From positions 20,299 to 84,298 of the forward strand of contig CAVCMI010000008.1 of NCBI GenBank assembly GCA_963603365.1: DNA of 64,000 nucleotides. The letters are read 5' to 3'. This DNA is from F23-D06 sp963603365 (GTDB lineage: Bacteria; Bacteroidota; Bacteroidia; Bacteroidales; WCHB1-69). Under the pieces are notes generated by a model that was not told the origin of the DNA, made no database searches, and saw nothing but the letters and a program-made list of their open reading frames with translations. Positions within the stretch are counted from its first letter, which is position 1. Each line of letters opens with the position of its first letter. The translations under genes were made by a program, and so were the position numbers. Of this stretch, positions 34,175 through 42,002 are shown piece by piece.

Positions 34175-34200
34175 AAAAAAAGCAGAGAATCCAGGTTCTC
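34175..34200 (-). terminator. possible terminator after the fucosidase gene
   Basis: Minus-strand GAGAA pairs with TTCTC around a 6-nt loop and is followed, after TGC, by seven Ts. The stem is short, so this is tentative. The remaining intergenic stretch 34201-34280 shows nothing recognisable. Confidence 0.4.
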
Positions 34201-34280
34201 GGGCGCAGCCACTACACCAATGGTTTCTTATAGTCGGCAGGCAGGGGGCTGTCTAAACATTGCGCTTTCTGACAGAAAAA

Positions 34281-35684
34281 TCAGTCATTTTTCAGGTAAG
34301 GGGTGTAAACACCCACCTCCGAGATAGCGAGCATTCCCTTGCTCTCGGTGAACGTGATGCGCACGGCATCGGCCCTCACTGGCGCGAATCGGTGCATCTT
34401 CACGCGACTCGCATCGGCGGCCTGCCCGTCGAATATGGCCGTCCATGTGCCGTCGTACCGGTATTCCACACGGTAACGCTGCATTGCCCCGCCCTTATAT
34501 TCGGTTATCGTCACCATGTCAATGAGCTGCGGCCCATTCAAGTCAACCATCCAGAACGGGTTCTCTGTAAGGCTGTTGGCCACCCACGGCGTGGTAAAGT
34601 CGTCGTCGTTGGCAAAGTCCATGAGGTTGCAGTCCCAGCTCCACGACGACTCGGCAGGCATTCCCTTGGCTATGTTGCGCTCGGTTATGGGTGCGTCGCA
34701 CGGCGGCAATTGGGTCACGCGTCCGTCGTTGCGCCACATCTTGCCTATGGCCTTGAGAGCCTTGAGGGCGTTGTCGTCCATAAGGCCCTCGCGGTTTGGC
34801 GCGACGTTGAGAATGAAGTTGCAGTGCGCACGGTTGTAGGGCACTACCATATCGTTGATTATGTGTGCGGGGTCCTTGAGCGTGTCGGTGGGGAAATAGT
34901 CTTTCCAGAACCACCATTTGGTCTGCAGCGGTAGGCAGGCCAAGGCCGGAAGACGGTTTTCGGAGGTTGAAATTTTCTGTCCTGCACCCTGCTCATACGA
35001 CTTTATGTCGGTATAGAAGAGAGCCTCGCTCGGATATTTGGCGGCGTTGAGATCCATTACCAGACATTCGGGCTGCAACGACTTCACATAGGCGTAAATC
35101 TCCGGAAACGGCACGTCTTCGTAGCTTATGCGTGACCACGGAGCGTCCCAGCCGTCGATTACGAGTGCGGTTATAGGTCCGTATCCGGTGAGCAGTTCGT
35201 GCAGTTGCGCCTTTATCATGTCAATCTTTTCGCGCATCACCATTCCCGGGCGAATGCGGTGGTGCGTGTCGAGCATGGAGTAGTAGAGCATAACCTTGAG
35301 CCCAGCCTTGCGGAAAGCGTCGGCATACTCGCGCACCACGTCGCGTTTCAGTGGCGAATGCATCACACTGTAGTCGGTAGTCTTGGTGTCCCATATACAG
35401 AAACCGCTGTGGTGCTTTGTAGTGAGACATCCGTATGACATGTTGGCCGACTTGGCCGCGCGTGCCCACTGTGCGCAGTCGAGGCGCGTCGGGTTGAACG
35501 TCTGTGCCGGGAGGTCGGGGTCTGGCCAGTCTTCGGGTGCGAATGTGGGCATATTGAAGTGTATGAACATTCCGAAGCGCAGGTCGACGAAATCCTGCTG
35601 TAACTGGTGTAGCGTCTTTGCCTGTGCTGCGGCGTTGTGTGCGCAAGCGGCGGCGAGCATAAATGACAGTAATAACTTTCTCAT
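34281..35684 (-). CDS. alpha-L-fucosidase (GH29) with C-terminal discoidin-like domain
   Basis: 467 residues with a cleavable signal (RKLLLSFMLAAACAHNAAAQ). The GH29 catalytic barrel starts FGMFIHFNMPTFAPEDWPD; SYGCLTTKHHSGFCIWDTKTTDYSV is the conserved fucose-binding segment and the nucleophile Asp is probably in ALVIDGWDAPW. NFILNVAPNREG closes the barrel. The last ~130 residues (WVANSLTENPFWMVDLNGPQLIDMVTI, ending ISEVGVYTPY) resemble an F5/8 type C carbohydrate-binding domain. It should release fucose from host or plant glycans in the periplasm. It lies between two tRNA genes, with no SusC/D pair nearby. Confidence 0.88.
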   Translation of the reverse strand: MRKLLLSFMLAAACAHNAAAQAKTLHQLQQDFVDLRFGMFIHFNMPTFAPEDWPDPDLPAQTFNPTRLDCAQWARAAKSANMSYGCLTTKHHSGFCIWDTKTTDYSVMHSPLKRDVVREYADAFRKAGLKVMLYYSMLDTHHRIRPGMVMREKIDMIKAQLHELLTGYGPITALVIDGWDAPWSRISYEDVPFPEIYAYVKSLQPECLVMDLNAAKYPSEALFYTDIKSYEQGAGQKISTSENRLPALACLPLQTKWWFWKDYFPTDTLKDPAHIINDMVVPYNRAHCNFILNVAPNREGLMDDNALKALKAIGKMWRNDGRVTQLPPCDAPITERNIAKGMPAESSWSWDCNLMDFANDDDFTTPWVANSLTENPFWMVDLNGPQLIDMVTITEYKGGAMQRYRVEYRYDGTWTAIFDGQAADASRVKMHRFAPVRADAVRITFTESKGMLAISEVGVYTPYLKND

Positions 35685-35727
35685 TTCAAGGCTATTTAGA
35701 CTTATTATTCAAATACAATTATTGTTG

Positions 35728-35735
35728 CGAAGTTA
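35728..35735 (-). promoter_or_regulatory. near-consensus -7 box TAACTTCG for the fucosidase gene
   Basis: One mismatch to TAnnTTTG, 44 bp upstream of ATG 35684. Between here and 35883 I see no gene. Confidence 0.35.
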
Positions 35736-35883
35736 CAAAAAAGTGCCAAACGCCACTTTTGTCATTTATTATTTAACTCAGTCCTGCAAAACTCCGTCCC
35801 GACGCAATAAGTTCAACTTGGACAGATATAGAAGGAGGGGAAGAAAAAAATTATCACCTGTGCCGAACATATCAAAATAATTG

Positions 35884-35891
35884 TACTTTTG
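35884..35891 (+). promoter_or_regulatory. -7 box TACTTTTG for tRNA-Arg
   Basis: Consensus box 20 bp before the tRNA 5' end. Confidence 0.65.
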
Positions 35892-35910
35892 CACCGTCAA
35901 ATCAGACAAC

Positions 35911-35987
35911 GGCCCATTAGCTCAACTGAATAGAGTATTTGACTACGGATCAAAAGGTTGCAGGTTTGAATCCTGCATGGGTCACCA
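35911..35987 (+). tRNA. tRNA-Arg (anticodon ACG)
   Basis: 77 nt including an encoded CCA. Acceptor GGCCCAT/ATGGGTC, D-arm AGCTC..GAGT, anticodon stem TTTGA/TCAAA around loop CTACGGA (anticodon ACG, wobble A34 presumably edited to inosine), T-arm with GGTTTGAATCC. Confidence 0.95.
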
Positions 35988-36026
35988 AAAAAGCAGAAAT
36001 GCGGCAATGGCAGTTTCTGCTTTTTT
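35987..36026 (+). terminator. terminator of tRNA-Arg
   Basis: AAGCAGAAA pairs with TTTCTGCTT around a 14-nt loop, followed by TTTTTT; it begins at the last base of CCA. Confidence 0.85.
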
Positions 36027-36146
36027 ATTTCTGTCTTATGCTAAAATCCGGCAAAAAACGAACGTAGTTTAAAACCTGCACAAGCCCTCACTTCATTTTA
36101 GCCCTTGTCTTTCATGGGGTGTCGGATGGTTTTTTTACCGATGAAC

Positions 36147-36682
36147 TCAGTTGCTGCCGTTCTGTTCCAAGGCGTTACGGTAATCCTCCTCATCAATGTT
36201 GTACTGCAAAGTATAATCCCCGCGTTTGTATTCTCCTTTCCAGTTTTTTGGGGGAGTTTTTACTATCGTCCAATAATCGGCAAGTTGTGGGGTCTTTCTG
36301 TTGCTGACATCTCCATAAACAGTGTAAGTGATGCGGGAACTGTCGCTGAACATGAAAAAATACCTGTCATAGGTCTCGTAATCCCATTCCGGACAAAAAT
36401 GAGACCACTGAATGTCGGTATCATTAAGAAACGGGAACTGTCCAACCGTCTCCCTTTTGTCTCCGGTTTTTTCTCATTCGGCTGGAGGGTGTCAATGATG
36501 AAATAAAGCAGATTCCCGACAGTATCTTGTTTGCAAACACCAAACATCACAGGCTCGTCCATGCTGTTTTGCAAATAGTAATCAACATTATATTCTCTTG
36601 GGTCGCAATGTTTGCAGATGCACCCCGAAAAGAGGCTTGCCAACAACGAAAAGAAAAGCGCGGCGATAATAGTCTTCTTCAT
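36147..36682 (-). pseudogene. frameshifted lipoprotein gene, copy A
   Basis: The first frame from ATG 36682 encodes a lipoprotein signal (MKKTIIAALFFSLLASLFSGC) and a mature part CKHCDPREYNVDYYLQNSMD...LQPNEKK. The protein-like sequence then continues in the -1 frame (TGDKRETVGQFPFLNDTD, WDYETYDRYFFMFSDSSRI) to the stop at 36147. The switch falls at a run of six As on the coding strand (36467-36472); seven would restore one ~178-residue protein. Read as is, the first frame runs on nonsensically to 36263. Interpretations: one-base deletion, a phase-variable off state, or slippage. It follows the HExxH gene by 33 bp. Confidence 0.75.
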
Positions 36683-36697
36683 AATTGTGGTTTTTTT
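36244..36697. repeat. direct repeat, copy A (~454 bp)
   Basis: Nearly identical to 38464-38914 in the same orientation, with scattered substitutions, a 4-bp indel and a 1-bp indel. It spans most of the frameshifted lipoprotein gene plus about 15 bp upstream. Confidence 0.9.
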
Positions 36698-36715
36698 ATT
36701 GTTGTACCTTTATAA

Positions 36716-38332
36716 TTAATGTCTATCCAGTGTTTTGCCCCAATACAGTTCAAGCAGCCGGTCTATGTCATTGTCCGTCGTTCCGTTGATCTTATGCGCT
36801 TTCAAAGCATTCCTGAAACTGCTCAATCCGTAGGACGACACAAGAATGTTGTTCTGAATGTAACTTAATGTGTATCCTGAAATTCTGTCATCTGTATATG
36901 CACTGTTCTGAAGTTCAATTCGTTGATTGTAGTCATCCATAAGGTCTATAAACAAAGGTGTATAACAAGAATATCGGTTGTTTCCAAAATTATAACCTGC
37001 AGGCCACGACTGGTATGATTTATTAAACGTATAATATCCGTTTGTGTAATTGTGCAAGTCTGTCCGATAATGATGGTTAGTTATAGCCCATGCAACAGCA
37101 GCAGCCCAACTTTCGTGAATTTCTTTGGCTAATTGTATGTATGTGACCTTATTGACAAAAAGCAAATGCGACTGGTGGGCTAGTTCGTGGATAACAATGC
37201 CAAAAACGGCATCCGTTCTTGAGCTGTGGGGGCTTGCTACAAGTATGTCTGGCAATGCGCCGAAAAGACTCCAAGTTCCCCAGCAACAACCCGCCCCCCA
37301 ACTGGGGCTGTTGTCGATTACGCCTATTTTTGTCTTGCCGAAAGTCAATGTTGGTCTCCGAATTCCGAGACAGTTACCATAGAAGAATTTGTATGCGGCA
37401 CGGTGCGCTGTGGCGAACAATATCGACCTCCCGTTCTTTGCTATGTTCAGCGTCCATGCGCCACGCATATTAGGACCGTTATAGAAGGCCTGCCCCAATG
37501 CACCGTTGCGGATGTCCCAATATGCCGTTTCCCATTTAATGGAATAGTTGACATTCTTCTTGAATTGTCTTGTCATTCTGCAAAAGCCATTTTGGTCGGT
37601 GGTTGCTGTCGCAACATTCGTTCCGTATCGTGCACGCACAAGAACGCCTGCCAGCGGCAGGAACGCGCCAGCCTCGTCATCGTATGCTTTTATTGTCGCG
37701 GAAGGCGTCCATTTTGAACCTTTACCATCATCCTCAGAACCAACGCCTGCAATCTCGTAAGCCTTGTCCTCAAGGGCTTCGTAGAAGTCTCCGCCATCTG
37801 TCGGCGGAATGAAAACCTGATAAATCTGTTGCACATCTAACCCGACCGGAAACTGATAATTGACAGGCACAACGCAGTACTGCCATGTCAACTCCCCGTC
37901 AGGGACAGTTGGATCGTGATAATATGTACCATTAGTCTTGATTTCATAGTTGAGAGGATATGACCAGAGCACGAGATTAGTGTCGCTCTGCAGTGAATCC
38001 AACTGGCTTTCATCCGCCGGTTTGATGCGCATATACTTGAAATTTGCTGTAATGATGGCAACGGGCGGATTGGAATAATCCAGTTTTGACAAAGCCGCCT
38101 GCATAGTCTCGAGACGGTAAGGGTCGATGATTTCATCACCTAGAACGACAGCACCTTCGGAGCAATTGTCGGTCTGTCCATACTTCTGCTGATTTAAAAT
38201 GTCTTCATTTTCTTTGGAACATCCGGCACTGGCGAAAAGCAGTAACGCAAAGGTGAAAAGCAATAGCCGGTCTAAAGATTTGGCAATGTAATTAGCGGTT
38301 CTCCGCCATTTTGTACAATAAAAACAATACAT
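36716..38332 (-). CDS. putative zinc metallopeptidase lipoprotein (HExxH)
   Basis: 538 residues. The start at 38332 fits the -7 box 35 bp upstream; a basic lead of about 22 residues precedes the lipoprotein signal LLLFTFALLLFASAGC. A carboxypeptidase-regulatory-like beta domain (LAGVLVRARYGTNVATATTDQNGFCR) spans about residues 215-280. The C-terminal part has HELAH near residue 382 and a Glu 20 residues after the second His (KEIHESW), the HExxH-20-E pattern of gluzincins. I infer a surface-exposed peptidase; the substrate is unknown. It is bracketed by two copies of a broken lipoprotein gene. Confidence 0.75.
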   Translation of the reverse strand: MYCFYCTKWRRTANYIAKSLDRLLLFTFALLLFASAGCSKENEDILNQQKYGQTDNCSEGAVVLGDEIIDPYRLETMQAALSKLDYSNPPVAIITANFKYMRIKPADESQLDSLQSDTNLVLWSYPLNYEIKTNGTYYHDPTVPDGELTWQYCVVPVNYQFPVGLDVQQIYQVFIPPTDGGDFYEALEDKAYEIAGVGSEDDGKGSKWTPSATIKAYDDEAGAFLPLAGVLVRARYGTNVATATTDQNGFCRMTRQFKKNVNYSIKWETAYWDIRNGALGQAFYNGPNMRGAWTLNIAKNGRSILFATAHRAAYKFFYGNCLGIRRPTLTFGKTKIGVIDNSPSWGAGCCWGTWSLFGALPDILVASPHSSRTDAVFGIVIHELAHQSHLLFVNKVTYIQLAKEIHESWAAAVAWAITNHHYRTDLHNYTNGYYTFNKSYQSWPAGYNFGNNRYSCYTPLFIDLMDDYNQRIELQNSAYTDDRISGYTLSYIQNNILVSSYGLSSFRNALKAHKINGTTDNDIDRLLELYWGKTLDRH

Positions 38333-38366
38333 AGTGATAATGTTTTAAGGGCCAACATATATGCCG

Positions 38367-38374
38367 CAAATATA
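38367..38374 (-). promoter_or_regulatory. -7 box TATATTTG for the HExxH lipoprotein gene
   Basis: Consensus box 35 bp upstream of ATG 38332. Confidence 0.65.
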
Positions 38375-38463
38375 ACATAAAAACATCAGAAATAACAAGA
38401 CAAAAGAATTATTTAGTTTTTTTAACAAACAGTGGAATCGTCCGGATACTCACCCTGTTTTTC

Positions 38464-38900
38464 TTTTTTTGGGGGAAGTTTTTACTATCGTCCAATAATC
38501 GGCAAGCTGTGGGGTCTTTCTGTTGCTGACATCTAAACAGTGTAAGCGATGCGGGAACTGTCGCTGAACATGAAAAAATACCTGTCATAAGTCTCGTAAC
38601 CCCATTCCGGACAAAAATGAGACCACTGAATGTCGGTATCATTAAGAAACGGGAACTGTCCAACCGTCTCCCTTTTGTCTCCGGTTTTTTCTCATTCGGC
38701 TGGAGGGTGTCAATGATGAAATAAAGCAGATTCCCGACAGTATCTTGTTTGCAAACACCAAACATCACAGGCTCGTCCATGCTGTTTTGCAAATAGTAAT
38801 CAACATTATATTCTCTTGGGTCGCAATGTTTGCAGATGCACCCCGAAAAGAGGCTTGCCAACAGCGAAAAGAAAAGCGGGGCGATAATAGTCTTCTTCAT
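38464..38900 (-). pseudogene. frameshifted and truncated lipoprotein gene, copy B
   Basis: Nearly identical to copy A from ATG 38900 (MKKTIIAPLFFSLLASLFSGC). It carries the same six-A frameshift (38685-38690) and an extra 4-bp deletion near 38534 that puts a TAG into the -1 frame. Homology ends at 38464, where copy A still has about 97 bp of coding sequence. The first frame drifts on to a stop at 38409. So copy B is a dead 3'-truncated duplicate, more decayed than copy A. Confidence 0.8.
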
Positions 38901-38914
38901 AATTGTGATTTTTT
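38464..38914. repeat. direct repeat, copy B (~451 bp)
   Basis: Second copy of the repeat at 36244-36697, same orientation, 2.2 kb apart; the HExxH lipoprotein gene lies between them. Confidence 0.9.
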
Positions 38915-38954
38915 AAGGGTTAATAAAAACGCTTCAAGAATAGCATAAATTGCT

Positions 38955-38962
38955 TACTTTTG
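38955..38962 (+). promoter_or_regulatory. -7 box TACTTTTG for the beta-helix-patatin operon
   Basis: Consensus box 18 bp before ATG 38980. Confidence 0.65.
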
Positions 38963-38979
38963 CCGCCTTAACCTACGTT

Positions 38980-40935
38980 ATGCGAACTCGATTGTCCCTT
39001 ATTACAACAATTCTCATCTTTACCCTAATGTCATTGCCCGGCTGCGGTCTTTCGCAAAGCGTCCCTTTGTCGCCATACTCTTTCGGTTTGGCTGAGGCAG
39101 CCTCCGACTCTGCCCGGTACGACATTCTTTACCGCACCCATATAGCAGCTGTTGAGGCTGGCGTGCCGGTAGATTACAACGGCATTGACTCGCTGTCCAT
39201 CGAAATTCCTGCGTCTGCAAAGAGCATCCCCCTGACACAAAACACCGACTTCGGCGGACTGCGGCTTCGTGTCCTCAACCGCACCAAACACTGCTGCCTG
39301 TTTGAACGCGTGAATGTTGCAGATTCCATTCAAACAACAAAGGCCCAAATTGACAGCGGCGATTTCCGTGCCGTGCCGGAGCTGGCTGCCGGACTTCACC
39401 AACTGGTCATACAAGACACGACCCCCTGGGTGGAGAGGAGGCTTGGGTACCGCTATGGGGCGGTGCGCAAAGACATCATTCTCGTAAAAGACGGCATCGG
39501 GCAGAACCCTCCGGTTTCGCCATACAACAACGGGCAGTCCTGTCCCATCTGCGCTTACAGCACCGTCAGCGAGGAGCCAACAACCATCAGCAACCTGACC
39601 TTCATCCGCGACGATTCGTGCACCTTCAAAACCTACTGCTTCAGGCTGGGCTATCAGAACAACCTGCAGATCAGCAATGTCACCATCCAGACCCCTGAGA
39701 GCAACTTGGTTGCCGACGAAGCCATCTCCATCAGCAACTGCACCAATGTCTTGTTGACTGACGTGAACATTAGCGGATCATATTCCCGTACCAACTACTA
39801 CGGCTACGGCATTTTGATGAACAACGTCTGGAACAGCCGTTTCATACGGCTGACCGGCTATGCCGCCTGGGGCATCTTCGGAACCAACAACCTCAACACC
39901 GTAGAATTACAGAACTGCAACCTTAACCGGTTTGACATTCACTGCTACGGGCGCGACGTCACTTTCAGCAACTGCACCTTTTCAGAACTCTACAACCAAT
40001 TCTCGTCCGTTTTCGGGACAATTGAGTTCCGGAAATGCCGTTTCACCAACTTTGTCCCCATTCTGATAGAGCCTTCCTACAATGCATATACGGGATTTGA
40101 CGTGCTATTTGAAAACTGTGTCTTCGATGCCGCTGTAGGGCGCAACTATTTGATTCAGGGCGGGCAGTTCACAGACGGTCCCAACAAACGTCCGGAACTT
40201 TCGGAAAAATGCTGGCCCAATGTCACCATCAAGAATCTCACTGTCAACGTGCCGGACAATGTTCGCCAGATTGTCCTCTTCAAGCCCAGAAAAAGCGTTC
40301 CGGAGAAACAGGAAATCGGCTATTTGTCAAATATATCCGTCAACGGCATCAAATTCAATCCCAGCAGTGAGGGGCATGCCGCCAGTTTTTGCCTTTGCAG
40401 CGAGAATGTACATCTTGCCGGCAGGCTCTCATGCAGCATCAGCAGTCTGAACACCCTGCCGATTCCTGACAGCAAAATCACCCAAGCGACAAAGAAAAAC
40501 AGTTACCCTGGAAGTCTGCACATCAACCTGAAAAGCAAATCGGAGAATGATGTCATCCGCATTTCAAGTTCGCGGCTCAACTATAACGTCTCGGCAAATG
40601 CTGAATATCACATCGTTTTTGACAAGTGCACCTTAGGGTTAGTGCGCAACACGCCAAGTTCTTTTCCCAAGCATGCCACACACACCTACCGGGAGTGTCA
40701 TATATACCTCAACTGCTGCGATGATGTGCGTTACTACATTGACAACCACGCCCTTTACGAGCGTTGCGTTTTCATTCCGTGCGACCTTAAGATGCAAGTG
40801 GATTTCATCGGAAAAGACAATGCGGTGACATTCCGGGACTGTACCGTCCAAAAGCGCGGCGGGCTGCTGCGGGGCGGTTCTTACAACAACTCCGAGTTTT
40901 CCAATTGGTCGCTGAAAGGTTCTTTCAATCGCTAA
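38980..40935 (+). CDS. right-handed beta-helix lipoprotein
   Basis: 651 residues from ATG 38980, the start fitted by the promoter; the TTG at 38950 would precede the promoter's start site. The signal SLITTILIFTLMSLPGC has an imperfect lipobox. Residues about 190-470 repeat the pattern of parallel beta-helices: ISNLTFIRDDS, ISNVTIQTPES, ISNCTNVLLTDVNIS, VELQNCNLNRFDIH, VTFSNCTFSEL, IEFRKCRFTNF, VLFENCVFDA. Such folds often bind or cleave polysaccharides, but I see no catalytic motif, so the activity is open. It is followed 30 bp later by a patatin gene, likely in the same transcript. Confidence 0.75.
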   Translation: MRTRLSLITTILIFTLMSLPGCGLSQSVPLSPYSFGLAEAASDSARYDILYRTHIAAVEAGVPVDYNGIDSLSIEIPASAKSIPLTQNTDFGGLRLRVLNRTKHCCLFERVNVADSIQTTKAQIDSGDFRAVPELAAGLHQLVIQDTTPWVERRLGYRYGAVRKDIILVKDGIGQNPPVSPYNNGQSCPICAYSTVSEEPTTISNLTFIRDDSCTFKTYCFRLGYQNNLQISNVTIQTPESNLVADEAISISNCTNVLLTDVNISGSYSRTNYYGYGILMNNVWNSRFIRLTGYAAWGIFGTNNLNTVELQNCNLNRFDIHCYGRDVTFSNCTFSELYNQFSSVFGTIEFRKCRFTNFVPILIEPSYNAYTGFDVLFENCVFDAAVGRNYLIQGGQFTDGPNKRPELSEKCWPNVTIKNLTVNVPDNVRQIVLFKPRKSVPEKQEIGYLSNISVNGIKFNPSSEGHAASFCLCSENVHLAGRLSCSISSLNTLPIPDSKITQATKKNSYPGSLHINLKSKSENDVIRISSSRLNYNVSANAEYHIVFDKCTLGLVRNTPSSFPKHATHTYRECHIYLNCCDDVRYYIDNHALYERCVFIPCDLKMQVDFIGKDNAVTFRDCTVQKRGGLLRGGSYNNSEFSNWSLKGSFNR

Positions 40936-40965
40936 ACCGCACAATGCCTTAAAAAGCCTGATATC

Positions 40966-41781
40966 ATGAGAAAAAGACTGTTCACCATCCTTTTATTAAC
41001 GCTTCCGGTGTTTCTGCAAGCCCAGAAGACGGGTGTTTCCTTAAGCGGAGGGGCGGCATTGGGTTACGCCCACATCGGTTTTTTACAAGCAATGGAAGAG
41101 GCTGGCGTCAAGCCTGACTGCATTGCGGGCACCTCTATGGGGGCCATTATGGGCATGATGTACTGTGCCGGCTACACGCCACAGGAAATCAAACAGATCG
41201 TCAAAAACGAACGAATGGACGAACTGGTGGTTGTGGCGCGTCCCGGGCTGCGCCACATCGGAGGTCTCGTAGGGACGGAAAAAATACAGCAAATACTGCT
41301 TAAATATGTACCGCACAACAGTTTCGACTCTCTGAAAATCCCATTTTACTGTTGCACCGTCAATATGAACACCTTAGAACTGATGTACCGAGGCAAAGGA
41401 GACCATCTTGTACAATATGTCATGGCCTCTGCCGCCGTTCCGGCCGTGTTTGCTCCCGTAACCATCGACGGAGACTATTACGTTGACGGGGGCGTTTCGT
41501 GCAATCTGCCCGTACAACCTCTTCTTGAGGAATCGTGCGAGAAAAGAATTGCCGTAAACCTGCGGCTCGTCAAGCCGATGAACAACCTGAAAGCCAGAAA
41601 CATCTGGAACCGTGCCTTTATGTTCAGCATCTATGCAACCTCCTTCCGGACATTGCCGATGTTTACAGACACCGTTGAGGTAGACCCGGGCACCTGCCGG
41701 ATGTACGACTTCAACCGGTTAGACGACCTGTATGGGATAGGCTACCGCGCCGGCAGGGAACACTTCTGCAAGAAGCCTTGA
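40966..41781 (+). CDS. patatin-like phospholipase
   Basis: 271 residues with a signal peptide (LFTILLLTLPVFLQAQ). The patatin fold is clear: oxyanion loop SLSGGAALGYAHIGFLQ, nucleophile Ser in GTSMGAIMG, and the catalytic Asp in DGGVSCNLPV. It therefore should hydrolyse acyl esters of lipids in the periplasm or at the outer membrane. It ends directly after the catalytic domain, without the C-terminal barrel found in PlpD-type proteins. A terminator hairpin lies 34 bp downstream, inside the 3' end of the convergent gene. Confidence 0.9.
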   Translation: MRKRLFTILLLTLPVFLQAQKTGVSLSGGAALGYAHIGFLQAMEEAGVKPDCIAGTSMGAIMGMMYCAGYTPQEIKQIVKNERMDELVVVARPGLRHIGGLVGTEKIQQILLKYVPHNSFDSLKIPFYCCTVNMNTLELMYRGKGDHLVQYVMASAAVPAVFAPVTIDGDYYVDGGVSCNLPVQPLLEESCEKRIAVNLRLVKPMNNLKARNIWNRAFMFSIYATSFRTLPMFTDTVEVDPGTCRMYDFNRLDDLYGIGYRAGREHFCKKP

Positions 41782-41814
41782 TACCGTAAGGATGAAGGGA
41801 CAGCCTGTGAGAAT

Positions 41815-41854
41815 GGGAACGTCATTTTCCCTGTTCCTGACGTTTCCTTTTTTT
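41815..41854 (+). terminator. terminator of the patatin gene, embedded in the opposing CDS
   Basis: GGGAACGTCA pairs with TGACGTTTCC (one G-T pair) around a 13-nt loop, followed by seven Ts. It overlaps the last codons of the minus-strand gene ending at 41822. Confidence 0.75.
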
Positions 41855-42001
41855 CTCCAAAAGAGCATATCCTGTCCAATAGGCAATCGTGACTGCAAGA
41901 AATATGCCCATCACAATCGGGAACCGCTCCTTAATCTCAATAAACGTGAACGGGATAAGGCAAAGGGCAAGAATCATAAAATAACGGAGCGTGGCCTTCA
42001 T
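41822..42001 (-). CDS. 59-residue membrane protein downstream of valS
   Basis: The start at ATG 42001 is 1 bp after the valS stop (42003-42005), which argues for translational coupling; longer readings run back inside valS. Two hydrophobic segments are visible: LRYFMILALCLIPFTFI and FPIVMGIFLAVTIAYWTGYALL, then a basic tail (EKKRKRQEQGK). No family recognised. Its 3' end overlaps the patatin terminator on the other strand. Confidence 0.6.
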   Translation of the reverse strand: MKATLRYFMILALCLIPFTFIEIKERFPIVMGIFLAVTIAYWTGYALLEKKRKRQEQGK

Positions 42002-42002
42002 G

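Noticed and set aside
34236..34262. Insertion-sequence-like end (GGGGGCTGTCTAAAC)
   Set aside because: It recalls terminal repeats of some insertion sequences, but no partner repeat, target duplication or transposase remnant is nearby.
36461..36476. Programmed -1 frameshift site in the lipoprotein copies
   Set aside because: The A run is not in the phase required for a classical X-XXY-YYZ heptamer, and six As are short for transcriptional slippage. A mutation or variable tract is more likely, so no programmed site is annotated.
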